Shown: one piece after another, positions 25,606-34,302 of the stretch
Position numbering within the stretch: the stretch's first letter is position 1
How the letters are laid out: each line of letters begins with the position of its first letter
DNA from: an uncultured Dialister sp.
GTDB taxonomy: Bacteria > Bacillota_C > Negativicutes > Veillonellales > Dialisteraceae
DNA length: 64,000 nt
Direction: 5' to 3'
Assembly (NCBI GenBank): GCA_900557365.1
Contig: UPXR01000001.1
Span: forward strand, 186,001 to 250,000
Made by a program: the position numbers and the translations under genes
The notes under the pieces: model-generated
The model's input: only the letters and a program-made list of their open reading frames with translations
The model's database searches: none
Told to the model about the DNA's origin: nothing

Positions 25606-28600
25606 TCATTCCCCGGAAGATTTCACGGACTGTCCGCCTGTCTTCCGATTGAAGAACCGTACAATATTCGCAGTAATCACATAGAATGCAGGAATCAGGA
25701 ATATCCCGAAGACCGTGGCAAAGGTCATGCCGCCCACAACGGCCACCCCCATGCCGGCACGGGCCGATGCACCGGCTCCCGTGGCAATGGCCAGAGGGAG
25801 ACATCCGATAATCGAAGTGAAAGCCGTCATGAGAATCGGACGGAAACGAAGCTTGGCTGCGGTAAGCACCGCTTCCATGGGATCCATTCCCTTATCCACC
25901 CGGGCCTTTGCAAATTCCACAATCAGGATGGCATTCTTTGCCGCCAGACCGATGATCATGATGATGCCGATCTGCATGTAGACACTGTTCTGGTACCCAT
26001 CCGTATTTCCGCCGATGAGGGTCATGATCCGGTTGATTCCGTATTCGGAGAAAAGCGCTCCGAAAATACCCGTAGGTACTGTGAAAAGAACCGCCAGCGG
26101 AACGGACCAGCTTTCATAAAGTGCTGCCAGGCAAAGGAAAGCGAAAAAGATAGCCATAAGGAGAATCTGCATCGTCGACCCGGAAGAATTCTTTTCTTCC
26201 CGGCTCTGACCGGACCATTCAATGGTCATGCCGCTCGGCATCACCGATTTCGCGGCTTCTTCCGCCGCATTCATGGCTTCGCCGGAGGAGTATCCCTGAG
26301 CGGCACTCCCCTGAACCGCTACCGTCCGCACATTGTTGAAACGGGCAATGGAAGACGGTGCCGTAGTGAGCGAACCGGTGACCAGTGTATCCAGAGGCAC
26401 CATTTCTCCGGAAGGAGACTTGACGGAGATGAATTTCAGGCTGTCCGTCTGAGAGCGATACTGCGTATCGGCCTGAACAATAACTTTATAGGAACGTCCG
26501 AACTGATTGAAATCATTGACCTGAGAACCGCCGAAATTGACCTGCATGGCCGTAAATACATCCGACAGATTGATTCCCAGATTCTTTACCTTTTCTCTGT
26601 CCACGGTGAATTCCACGGACGGCGTATTGGCAGACACGCTGGTACGGACACCGGTCAGCTCCGGCCGCTGGGCACACGCTGCCACGACCTGATCGGCCAC
26701 ATTGGAAAGTTCCGTATCGGAAAGGCCCACATTATCCTGGAGCTGCATGGTCCAGCCCCCTTCCATTCCCAGACCCGGCAGAGAAGCCGGATTGAAAGCG
26801 GAAACCTGTGCCGCCGGATCATTCTTTGCCGCCATAGCTGACAGCTTGGCTGTGATGGCAGAGACCTGCAGATCATCCGCTGTCCGGGCTGCCCAATCCT
26901 CAAGGGCAACATAGAGCATTCCCGAACCGGCGGACGCATTTGTCATGACATTTTTAACACCGGGAATCGTCCGGGCTTCCTCCGCCACATGATCCACGAC
27001 CTTCACAGTCTGATTGAGGGAGGTTCCTTCCGGCATTTTAATGTTTGCCATAAAGAATCCCTGATCCTCATTCGGAACAAAAGTGGAGGGAATCATCACA
27101 TAAAGCGCTCCCATCCCTATGCTCACCGCAATGAGAAAGGCAACAGCCAGTTTCAGCCGGTGCAGCATCCAGGATACCCCTTTTCCGTAGCTTTCTCTTG
27201 CCCGGTCAAAGGAATGGTTGAATTTCCGGAAGAACAGGGCCACCGGTCCTTTCCGGAAGCCCGTGTCATCCTTCTTCAGCAGCATGCCGCAGAGGGCCGG
27301 TGTCAGGGTCAGTGCCACAAAGGCAGAAATAGCAATGGAAATGGTAATCGTCACGGCAAACTGTTTGTACAGCACACCGATCATCCCGCCGATAAAAGCG
27401 ACGGGAAGGAAAATCGAAGCCAGTACGGCTGTCGTGGCAATGATCGGACCCTGTACCTCATTCATGGCCCGTTCCGTTGCTTCCTTCGGATCGACTCCGT
27501 CCTTTTCCATATGTTCTTCTACGTTTTCGATGACTACGATCGCATCATCCACAACCATCCCGATGGCAAGAACCATAGCGAAGAGGGTCAGCGTATTAAT
27601 GGTAAATCCGAGAAGGATAAAGGAAGCAAACGTTCCGACAATGGATACAGGAACGGCCAGAACCGGAATCAGCGTCGTTCTCCATTTCTGGAGGAACAGG
27701 AACACCACCAGAATAACCAGAAGCAGCGATTCCACAAAGGTGGCTTCCACTTCGCTGATGGATGCATTGATGAAGGACGTATTGTCCATAACGATGACAT
27801 AATCCAGATCCGGCGGGAAGCTTTCTCTGGCTTCTTCCATGACCTGCTTCACCTGGGAAATCGTATCCAGCGCATTGGCATCGCTCGTAAGCTGGATGCC
27901 GAACCCGATTCCGTTATGCCCGTTGATTTTGGAATTATTGCTTTCATTGGCCGTACCGGTCTCTACGGTTGCCACATCCTTCAGATAGACGAATTCCCCA
28001 TTGGAGCCGGCCTTTACGATAATATTTCCGAACTGCTCCGGCGTGGTGAGGCGTCCCTCCACCTTTGCGCTGTAGGTCTTTTCCTGCGTAGCCGGTGCAG
28101 GCATGCCGCCGATGGTTCCTGCCGGTGCAGATACGTTCTGCTCCTTGATGGCACTTGTCACATCGGTTGCCGTCAGGCCCCGTTCCGCCAGTTTATCCGG
28201 ATTCAGCCAGACTCTCATGGCATAGCTGGACCCGAAAGTATTGACGTCACCGACTCCGTCTACCCGTTTGATCTTATCCAGAAGATAAATATCGGCATAA
28301 TTCTTCAGGAAAGCCTGGTTATAGGTTCCGTTCGGCGAATACAGATTGGCCATGAGCACCATATCGCCGGAAGCCTTGCGCACCGTGATGCCCTTGGACT
28401 GCACATCCGAAGGAAGTGAGCCTCTGACGAGGTTCGCCTCATTCTGTACATTGATTGAGTCGGTATCGCCGTCACTGTCCAGGGAAAAGACGACCTGCAG
28501 GCTGTAGGATCCGCTGCTGCTGGATGTGGAGGACATATAGTCCATATTTTCCAGCCCGTTCATCTGATCCTCGATGATCTGGGCAATCGTCTGATTCACA

Positions 28601-28767
28601 ATGCTTGCATTGGCGCCCGTATAGGATGCACTGAGCCGGATAGTGGGCGGAGAAATCTGAGGATACTGTGCAATCGGCAGAGTAAACATCGACAGAAGCC
28701 CGAGCGCCACAATAATCAGAGACAGTACAATGGCAAATATGGGCCGTCTGATAAAGAATTTACTCAT
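25606..28767 (-). CDS. RND multidrug efflux permease (AcrB/MexB, HAE1 family)
   Basis: A 1053-residue proton-driven exporter of the inner membrane that passes drugs or amphiphiles to an outer-membrane channel through its adaptor. The N-terminus MSKFFIRRPIFAIVLSLIIV is characteristic. The proton-relay Asp pair lies in GMVVDDAIVVIENVE and the partner Lys in GLAAKNAILIVEFAK. Two large periplasmic loops and 12 helices fit the HAE1 length. GGAGG precedes the ATG. It follows the adaptor gene by 11 bases. No outer-membrane TolC-like gene lies next to it in this window, so the channel must be encoded elsewhere. Confidence 0.95.
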   Translation of the reverse strand: MSKFFIRRPIFAIVLSLIIVALGLLSMFTLPIAQYPQISPPTIRLSASYTGANASIVNQTIAQIIEDQMNGLENMDYMSSTSSSSGSYSLQVVFSLDSDGDTDSINVQNEANLVRGSLPSDVQSKGITVRKASGDMVLMANLYSPNGTYNQAFLKNYADIYLLDKIKRVDGVGDVNTFGSSYAMRVWLNPDKLAERGLTATDVTSAIKEQNVSAPAGTIGGMPAPATQEKTYSAKVEGRLTTPEQFGNIIVKAGSNGEFVYLKDVATVETGTANESNNSKINGHNGIGFGIQLTSDANALDTISQVKQVMEEARESFPPDLDYVIVMDNTSFINASISEVEATFVESLLLVILVVFLFLQKWRTTLIPVLAVPVSIVGTFASFILLGFTINTLTLFAMVLAIGMVVDDAIVVIENVEEHMEKDGVDPKEATERAMNEVQGPIIATTAVLASIFLPVAFIGGMIGVLYKQFAVTITISIAISAFVALTLTPALCGMLLKKDDTGFRKGPVALFFRKFNHSFDRARESYGKGVSWMLHRLKLAVAFLIAVSIGMGALYVMIPSTFVPNEDQGFFMANIKMPEGTSLNQTVKVVDHVAEEARTIPGVKNVMTNASAGSGMLYVALEDWAARTADDLQVSAITAKLSAMAAKNDPAAQVSAFNPASLPGLGMEGGWTMQLQDNVGLSDTELSNVADQVVAACAQRPELTGVRTSVSANTPSVEFTVDREKVKNLGINLSDVFTAMQVNFGGSQVNDFNQFGRSYKVIVQADTQYRSQTDSLKFISVKSPSGEMVPLDTLVTGSLTTAPSSIARFNNVRTVAVQGSAAQGYSSGEAMNAAEEAAKSVMPSGMTIEWSGQSREEKNSSGSTMQILLMAIFFAFLCLAALYESWSVPLAVLFTVPTGIFGALFSEYGINRIMTLIGGNTDGYQNSVYMQIGIIMIIGLAAKNAILIVEFAKARVDKGMDPMEAVLTAAKLRFRPILMTAFTSIIGCLPLAIATGAGASARAGMGVAVVGGMTFATVFGIFLIPAFYVITANIVRFFNRKTGGQSVKSSGE

Positions 28768-28778
28768 ATCGGACCTCC

Positions 28779-29981
28779 TTATTTGCTGTTCTGTTCATTG
28801 GCGGACTGATTGGTTGTTATTTCCGTTGTAAAGGAAAGCCCCAGTTTTTCCGGCGTTGTTTCGCTGACATTCAGCGCCTGCCCCTCTTTCAGATTGGTCA
28901 GACCTTCCACGACCACCCTGTCATCCTTGGAAAGACCGCTCTTGATGATATAGAAGCTTCCCACCTGCGCTCCCAGCTCCACGATTTTGCTTACGGACTG
29001 ATTATTTTCTCCCACAACGATGACAAAGGATTTATCCAGCACCTGCTGCACTGCCCGCTGCGGAACCAGAAGCGCATCCTTCTGCGGCTCTCCTTCCACC
29101 GTTACCTTGGCAAACATCCCCGGGAGAAGCATTCCCTGATCATTGTCAAAAATCGCCTTGATGGTCAGGGTCCCCGTGCTGGCCGACAGCTGCCGGTCCA
29201 CAATATATCGATTTGAGGTTCCCGGGAACTTCGCACCGTTGCTGAGAGTGAGAGAAGTCAAGGGCGCAGACGGTTTGATTCCTTCTTCTCTGTCCTCATG
29301 GCCTGCCGTAAGGAAATCCAGATATTCATTTTCGGAAATGGAAAACTGTACATAAATGGGGTTGATCGAACCTACGGAAACTAGCTCCGTATTCCCGCTC
29401 GTCACATAAGTACCGACAGAGACATCATCCACAGAAAGCTTCCCGGAAATGGGAGAACGGATAACAGTATCATCCAGATTTTCCTGTGCCTTCTGCATCA
29501 GTGCCACTGCATCATTGTAGCTGGACTGATTGGACGCCACCGTGGCCTGCTGCGTCGTCAGCGTCTGCTCCGGAATGGCTCCCGTTGCCGCCAGCTTCTG
29601 ATACCGGGCCAGATCAATCATGGAATTATTCAGAGTGACCTGCGCTTTATCCACGACGGACCGGGCCGACAGAAGTTCTGCTTCATACTGCCGGTCATCC
29701 ACCTTATACAGAGGATCTCCTGCATGAACCAGCTGTCCGCTGGTAAAATATTTCTCCGTAATGGAACCGGATACCCGGGGTTTGATGGTAACCGCATCCA
29801 TGGATTTGACCTGCCCGGAATATTCATAGGAAACAGCGGTGTCCCGCTGGATAACCTTCATCACCTGTACATTGACTGCACTGCTCCGGGGAGCGGTTCC
29901 TGCCCCGCAGCCTGCCAGAAAGCCCGTACATCCCAGCAGAATCAGCGCTACTGCCGCTTTCCTTTTCATTGTCTGCTTCAT
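28779..29981 (-). CDS. RND efflux periplasmic adaptor (AcrA/MexA family)
   Basis: A 400-residue lipoprotein (lipobox LAGC, Cys25) that joins the RND permease to an outer-membrane channel. The lipoyl half-motif is VSGSITEKYFTSGQLVHAGDPLY and its mate DDTVIRSPISGKLSVDDVSVGTYV. A helical hairpin lies between them (about 95-160), followed by beta-barrel and membrane-proximal domains. AGGAG precedes ATG by nine bases. It is first in the two-gene pump operon. No regulator gene adjoins. This pump is good evidence for an outer membrane. Confidence 0.94.
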   Translation of the reverse strand: MKQTMKRKAAVALILLGCTGFLAGCGAGTAPRSSAVNVQVMKVIQRDTAVSYEYSGQVKSMDAVTIKPRVSGSITEKYFTSGQLVHAGDPLYKVDDRQYEAELLSARSVVDKAQVTLNNSMIDLARYQKLAATGAIPEQTLTTQQATVASNQSSYNDAVALMQKAQENLDDTVIRSPISGKLSVDDVSVGTYVTSGNTELVSVGSINPIYVQFSISENEYLDFLTAGHEDREEGIKPSAPLTSLTLSNGAKFPGTSNRYIVDRQLSASTGTLTIKAIFDNDQGMLLPGMFAKVTVEGEPQKDALLVPQRAVQQVLDKSFVIVVGENNQSVSKIVELGAQVGSFYIIKSGLSKDDRVVVEGLTNLKEGQALNVSETTPEKLGLSFTTEITTNQSANEQNSK

Positions 29982-30034
29982 ACTGCTATTCTCCTGTTAC
30001 AATCCCCACGCAAAATCCCCTGTTTATTATTATC

Positions 30035-30043
30035 ATTTTAGCA
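30035..30043 (-). promoter_or_regulatory. Extended -10 promoter element of the RND pump operon
   Basis: Minus strand TGCTAAAAT about 55 bases before the adaptor ATG. No good -35 was found, consistent with an extended -10 promoter. Tentative. Confidence 0.4.
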
Positions 30044-30098
30044 CAAATCCCTGCGGTAGTTTTCCTTTTTCCGGCAGCCATCTTCATTTCAGGACAGC

Positions 30099-30128
30099 AA
30101 AAAGACCGGAATTTCTCCCGGTCCTTTT
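30099..30128 (-). terminator. Terminator of the pseudopilin gene
   Basis: AAAAAGACCGG (30099-30109) pairs with CCGGTCCTTTT (30118-30128). Confidence 0.82.
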
Positions 30129-30146
30129 CTGCCTGCTTCCGTGTCC

Positions 30147-30548
30147 TCAGCTCCGGCTGCTGTCCTCCGAACTCGTCCCGAAAGAGGAGTAGGTAACACC
30201 TTTAAAGACCGCCGTGACTTCTCCGTTGCTGCCCAGCTGGTATGTCACACTCTTATCCGGTGCCTCAGGAAGGCTCTTCAGGAAACCGTCTGTTCCGGTC
30301 CTGTCCACCAGAGTATCCAGACTCGTCGGATATTCGCCGTTTTTGACATAATACATCTCCGTTGCCGTTCCTATGGTCGCCAGATCGGCCTTAATACGGG
30401 CTACCTTTGCCTCATCGGTCATGCCGATCAGATTCGGCACCGCTACAGCAGCAAAAATCCCTACTACAGCAATCACGATGACCAGCTCGAGAAGCATGAA
30501 CCCCGGGCGTCTTCCTTTTTTCTTTTCTTCTGCCATGACATACTCCAT
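30147..30548 (-). CDS. Type IV pilin/pseudopilin-like protein (GspG/ComGC-like)
   Basis: A 133-residue prepilin. A short basic leader KKKGRRPG is followed by the cleavage and assembly segment FMLLELVIVIAVVGIFAAVA. Gly16 is the -1 residue and Glu21 the +5 glutamate needed for assembly. The mature region resembles GspG/ComGC (AKVARIKADLATIGTATEMYYVKNGEYPTSLDTLV). It would be processed by a prepilin peptidase and assembled in a fibre. The start has AAAAGGAGGAAGG ahead; a second ATG four codons later is possible. No other pilus or secretion genes lie in the window, so this one is isolated. Confidence 0.85.
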   Translation of the reverse strand: MEYVMAEEKKKGRRPGFMLLELVIVIAVVGIFAAVAVPNLIGMTDEAKVARIKADLATIGTATEMYYVKNGEYPTSLDTLVDRTGTDGFLKSLPEAPDKSVTYQLGSNGEVTAVFKGVTYSSFGTSSEDSSRS

Positions 30549-30641
30549 AATCCTTCCTCCTTTTCAAAAATTTTGTTTTCCGTTACCCTCATTATACTCT
30601 CTTTTCACGGCAAACTGCATAGACTGCTCCTTTAAAATTAC

Positions 30642-30700
30642 AAAAAAAGAGCGCCTTCTTTCATAAATACACGATTTTATGAAAAAAGGCACTTCCTTTT
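30642..30700 (-). terminator. Terminator of the radical-SAM/DUF4130 operon
   Basis: AAAAGAGCGCCTTCTTTCATAA pairs imperfectly with TTTATGAAAAAAGGCACTTCCTTTT. It lies directly after the DUF4130 gene stop codon on the minus strand. Confidence 0.7.
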
Positions 30701-30718
30701 CCGACTGCAAAAGCTCAT

Positions 30719-31567
30719 CTATTTCCCTTTTCGGATTTTCCGGACAGAAAGAGGAACGATTTCTGTTTTCCCGGAAGCAGGCTTTTCCTGTCCGATGCCT
30801 TCCATCCGGATATCGGAACGATTGAAAGGATCCTCCATTTCCACCAGGTCCGCCCAGTATTTCTTCGGCAGATAATTCCTCCGGCAGTCCGGATTGTTTC
30901 TCTCTTCAATTCCCATATGGCGGTAGTACCGGCGCCAGAGACTGCGGAAATCCTCTTCCTCACTGCTGAGAACGGGATCCTTCCTGATTTCCGGCACGGA
31001 AAGAATTTCTGTTCTTCCCTTCCCGTAAACCGCCGCTTCCTTTCTGTTCCCGTCATAGATGATCCAATCCAGCGAACCCAGTCTGTCTCTGAAATGAACC
31101 GCCAGAACAGGAAGAATGTTGTGCGTGGGATGAATCACTGCATACAGCGTTCCCTCCTGCAGCTGAGAAAAACGGAGGATGCCCCGGAATTTTTCCGCCT
31201 CATTCCCCACTGCGCGGCTCATGTCGCACAGATCCCGATACCAGTCCTCCCTGCTGAAAATATACAGCTTTTTCCCCTTTCGGAATCCCTGCCGGAGAAA
31301 TTCAAAAATTTTCATCTCCATGCCCGCCTCATCGGACAGAAAGGCCCGGTATACCAGGCGCACCGCCTGCCGGCCGCATCGTTTTTCAAAAGCAGAGATG
31401 ACCTTTTCTGCCTTGATGAAATTTGTCTCCACGGTCTTTTCCTCACCGAACAGCGCCGTTTCTCCGCCCTCCGGGCGAATCGATTCCAGACAGCTCGTGC
31501 CGGAATAGTAAATATCATAGACCGCCGTGAGAAATCCCGGGTAGGTCCCGTCATATACAAAAATCAT
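30719..31567 (-). CDS. DUF4130-type probable DNA-metabolism protein (radical-SAM partner)
   Basis: A 282-residue protein matching the TIGR03915/DUF4130 group by its start MIFVYDGTYPGFLTAVYDIY and the long C-terminal domain containing RFRDRLG-like and RNYLPKKYWADLVEMEDPF segments. The family has no proven function. Its members almost always accompany the radical-SAM family TIGR03916, and in many genomes are fused to a uracil-DNA-glycosylase-like domain (TIGR03914); this is from family knowledge. Here there is no fused domain. It starts 9 bases after the radical-SAM gene, so both proteins form one operon. Confidence 0.85.
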   Translation of the reverse strand: MIFVYDGTYPGFLTAVYDIYYSGTSCLESIRPEGGETALFGEEKTVETNFIKAEKVISAFEKRCGRQAVRLVYRAFLSDEAGMEMKIFEFLRQGFRKGKKLYIFSREDWYRDLCDMSRAVGNEAEKFRGILRFSQLQEGTLYAVIHPTHNILPVLAVHFRDRLGSLDWIIYDGNRKEAAVYGKGRTEILSVPEIRKDPVLSSEEEDFRSLWRRYYRHMGIEERNNPDCRRNYLPKKYWADLVEMEDPFNRSDIRMEGIGQEKPASGKTEIVPLSVRKIRKGK

Positions 31568-31576
31568 GGTTTTTCC

Positions 31577-32842
31577 TTACAAAGGCGGTGCAAACAGACT
31601 GATTTCCCGGGATTCCCGTGCCGCCCTTCTGCTGATCAGCCGATCCCTCAGATTTTCCCCGTCAAGGCCTTTTTCCCCGTCAAGGCCTTTTTCCCCTCTG
31701 TACCGGCCGTTGACAGTGATGAAGTACCGGGCTCGTTTCATGACAATCCCCAATCGGGACAGGGTGGAAAAGGAAAGATTGCCGTACTTCCGAAGTCTTA
31801 CGATGCGAAGAGCACTCTTCACCCCGATGCCCGGCACGCGGAGAAGCATTTCATAAGAGGCCCGGTTGATTTCTACGGGAAAAAGCTCCCGATGGCGGAG
31901 CGCCCACGTACATTTCGGGTCCAGTTCCCGGTCAAAATCAGGCTCGCTTTCCGTAAGGATCTCCTCTGCCCGGAAATGATAGAACCGAAGCAGCCAGTCC
32001 GCCTGATAAAGCCGGTTTTCCCGGTACAGCGGCGGCCGGGTCAGAGCAGGAAGATTCTTCCCCTGCATCACCGGAACATAGGCGGAAAAATAGACCCGCT
32101 TCAGTGCCGCCTTCCGGTACAGTCCTTCCGTGAGAAGGAGAATTTTCCGGTCGCTTTCCTTTGTAGCTCCCACGATGAGCTGGGTTGTCTGCCCGGCAGG
32201 AACAAAAAGAGGCGCTTTCCTATACTTTTTCCGCTCCTCCTTATTCTCCCGGATCCGGTCCCGGAAATATTTCATCGGCGCCAGAATGGACGATTTCGTT
32301 TTCTGCGGCGCCAGCAGCTTCAGCGAGGTTTCCGAGGGAAGCTCAATATTTACGCTCACCCGGTCTGCATACCGTCCCAGTTCCTGCAGCAGCTTCGGAT
32401 CTGTTCCGGGAATCCCCTTCATATGAATGTACCCATTGAATTTTTCCCGTTCCCGCAGCAGCTTTGCCGTCCGGATCAGAAGCTCCGTCGTATAATCCGG
32501 GGAACGGATGATGCCAGATGAAAGGAAGAGCCCCTCTATATAGTTTCTTTTATAAAATCCCATGGTGAGCGTTACGATTTCCTCCGGCGACAGAAAGGCT
32601 CTCTGCGTGGTATGGCTTCGGCGGTTCACGCAGTACTGACAGTCATAAATGCAGTAGTTCGTCATGAGGATTTTCAGGAGAGAGACACACCGCCCGTCCG
32701 ATGTCCAGGTGTGGCAGATTCCGCTCCTGTGACCGTTCCCCACGCCGCCTGCCGCAGCTGCCCGGGAAGAGCCGTTGGAGGAGCAGGATACATCATACTT
32801 GGCTGCATCTGCCAGAACAGCCAGCTTTTCTTCCAGATCCAT
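31577..32842 (-). CDS. Putative DNA modification/repair radical-SAM protein (TIGR03916-like)
   Basis: A 421-residue radical-SAM enzyme. The iron-sulphur motif CIYDCQYC gives Cys64, Cys68 and Cys71 in the CxxxCxxC pattern. Further family segments are EEIVTLTMGFYKRNYIEGLFLSSG, GYIHMKGIPGTDPKLLQELG and VSVNIELPS. A helix-hairpin-helix DNA-binding motif, LLRVPGIGVKSALRIVRLRKYG, stands near residues 330-365, which fits action on DNA. The start at 32842 has GGAGG seven bases before it; two upstream ATGs are poorly spaced. The C-terminus carries two exact GEKGLD repeats from an 18-bp tandem duplication. It is coupled to the DUF4130 gene. Confidence 0.87.
   Translation of the reverse strand: MDLEEKLAVLADAAKYDVSCSSNGSSRAAAAGGVGNGHRSGICHTWTSDGRCVSLLKILMTNYCIYDCQYCVNRRSHTTQRAFLSPEEIVTLTMGFYKRNYIEGLFLSSGIIRSPDYTTELLIRTAKLLREREKFNGYIHMKGIPGTDPKLLQELGRYADRVSVNIELPSETSLKLLAPQKTKSSILAPMKYFRDRIRENKEERKKYRKAPLFVPAGQTTQLIVGATKESDRKILLLTEGLYRKAALKRVYFSAYVPVMQGKNLPALTRPPLYRENRLYQADWLLRFYHFRAEEILTESEPDFDRELDPKCTWALRHRELFPVEINRASYEMLLRVPGIGVKSALRIVRLRKYGNLSFSTLSRLGIVMKRARYFITVNGRYRGEKGLDGEKGLDGENLRDRLISRRAARESREISLFAPPL
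31653..31696. repeat. 18-bp tandem repeat inside the radical-SAM gene
   Basis: The unit TTTTCCCCGTCAAGGCCT occurs at 31653-31670 and 31671-31688, followed by eight bases of a third copy. The length keeps the frame and adds GEKGLD per copy on the minus strand. Confidence 0.95.
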
Positions 32843-32903
32843 CGGATTTCCTCCCTTCATTTCCTCCTCATTATACCACCTCTGCCTTTGCTCTCCGGCA
32901 CGC

Positions 32904-32930
32904 AAAAAGCCCGGGAATTCCCGGGCTCCT
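32904..32930 (-). terminator. Terminator of the bioY-ligase operon
   Basis: AGCCCGGG (32908-32915), AATT loop, CCCGGGCT (32920-32927), with five T downstream on the minus strand. It separates the ligase gene from the radical-SAM gene. Confidence 0.85.
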
Positions 32931-32961
32931 CCTGAAAACAGGAACGCCGAAATATTGAATT

Positions 32962-34302
32962 TCACTTCGCTGTATTTTTCCCCATTTCAGCCAGCTTTTT
33001 TCTGTCCGTCTTTCCCGTACTTGTCTTCGGAATTTCCTTCACCCGTACAAAACGGGACGGGATTTCCCAGGCTTTCAGTTTCTGTGACAGGAACCGAATC
33101 AGACCCGCATGATCCGGAAGCTGTCTTCCCGCCACATACGCAGCAAGGCGGATCATCCCTTCCTCCGTCTGCTCCGGAAGAATTTCCGCTTCCTCCACAC
33201 CGTCTGCCATCAGCAGATAAGACAGCACCTTCTGCCGGCTCACATGATTTCCCTTGATATTGTAAAAATCCTCCTGCCGCCCCAGGAAATGAAGGCATCC
33301 CTCCCTGTCCAGCCTGCCCCGGTCACCGGAACGAAAAGGCCGGGATATTCCTTCCGCCCCATAGGGAGTATCCACTTCTATGAAACCGTCCTTCACAGCA
33401 ATCTTCACGCCCGGAAAAGTCCGCCCTACGCTGTCCGGATGCTCCCGGATCTCCCTGCCCCGGATAAAGGAGACATAGGACATTTCCGACGAACCGTAAT
33501 ACAGCACCGTTTCCGACCGGGGAAATACCCTTTCCAGTCCGTCCAGAAGACGGCCGGTCATCAGCTGCGAGCCGGAAAGGATTTTCCGCACCGATGCGCC
33601 TTCGCCCTTCACTCTCGACAGGGGAGACAGTTTTGAAGGAATCATATACACATGGGTCGCACCGATCCGATTGATTTCCTTCAGCCAGGTCCGGGGAAAT
33701 AAACGGTCCGTCCCTGCTATGGTGCATCCCTCTGACAGGAAAGACAGAAACATGTTCAGATTCCCTGTAAAGGCCATGGACCCCTGCAGAAAAAGGACCG
33801 AAGCGGAATCAATCCCGAAAAGGCGATTCTGGACGGGGAAGAAATCGGACCAGCTTGCCTCCCTTCGGAAAAAAATTTTGGCAGGGCCGCTTGTTCCCGA
33901 GGTGAGAACCGCTATGCCATCTTTCCGGACATTTTCCTCCCGGATTTCTCCGAACCATTTCCCACCCGGTACCGGAAACAGATCTTTCCTTTCTTCTCCG
34001 GAATAAAGAAAATGAATGGGCCGCACCGCCAGAAGATGCTCCAGTTCCTCTCCTTCGATGTATTCGTGAATCAGAAGAGGGACTGCTCCCGCTCTTTCCG
34101 CAGCCAGAAAAGCAATTATCTGCTCTGCCGGGCTGCCGAGCCGGATGCCCAATACCTTTTCTTTTGCCGGAGCAAAGAGCACACTTTTTTCCTCTACCTG
34201 TTTTTCTGCTTCTCCGTAGGAAAGACTGTGTCCGTTCCAGACCAGAAACGGCCTGCTCTCCCATTTCTTTGCATAATGTTCAAGATACTTAAAAAATTTC
34301 AC
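32962..34302 (-). CDS. AMP-forming acyl-CoA synthetase/ligase (YhfT-like)
   Basis: A 446-residue adenylate-forming enzyme that activates a carboxylic acid with ATP, probably to an acyl-CoA. The P-loop is VLTSGTSGPAK. The A5-type motif is LYYGSSEMSYVS, the A7 region FRSGDRGRLDREG, the hinge LGRQEDFYNIKGNHVS and the catalytic Lys lies in PKTSTGKTDRKKL. It is shorter than long-chain acyl-CoA synthetases. In Bacillus subtilis yhfT, a ligase, sits in the biotin-regulated yhfUTS cluster beside a BioY and a thiolase, as here. It overlaps the thiolase gene by 14 bases. Substrate unknown. Confidence 0.85.
   Translation of the reverse strand: MKFFKYLEHYAKKWESRPFLVWNGHSLSYGEAEKQVEEKSVLFAPAKEKVLGIRLGSPAEQIIAFLAAERAGAVPLLIHEYIEGEELEHLLAVRPIHFLYSGEERKDLFPVPGGKWFGEIREENVRKDGIAVLTSGTSGPAKIFFRREASWSDFFPVQNRLFGIDSASVLFLQGSMAFTGNLNMFLSFLSEGCTIAGTDRLFPRTWLKEINRIGATHVYMIPSKLSPLSRVKGEGASVRKILSGSQLMTGRLLDGLERVFPRSETVLYYGSSEMSYVSFIRGREIREHPDSVGRTFPGVKIAVKDGFIEVDTPYGAEGISRPFRSGDRGRLDREGCLHFLGRQEDFYNIKGNHVSRQKVLSYLLMADGVEEAEILPEQTEEGMIRLAAYVAGRQLPDHAGLIRFLSQKLKAWEIPSRFVRVKEIPKTSTGKTDRKKLAEMGKNTAK

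Noticed and set aside
26989..28419. A 476-codon frame opposite the RND permease gene
   Set aside because: Antisense to a well-conserved 1053-residue protein; translation lacks domains and a ribosome site.
25606..29981. A tripartite efflux locus including an outer-membrane channel
   Set aside because: Only adaptor and permease genes are present; the flanking genes are a pseudouridine synthase and a pseudopilin.
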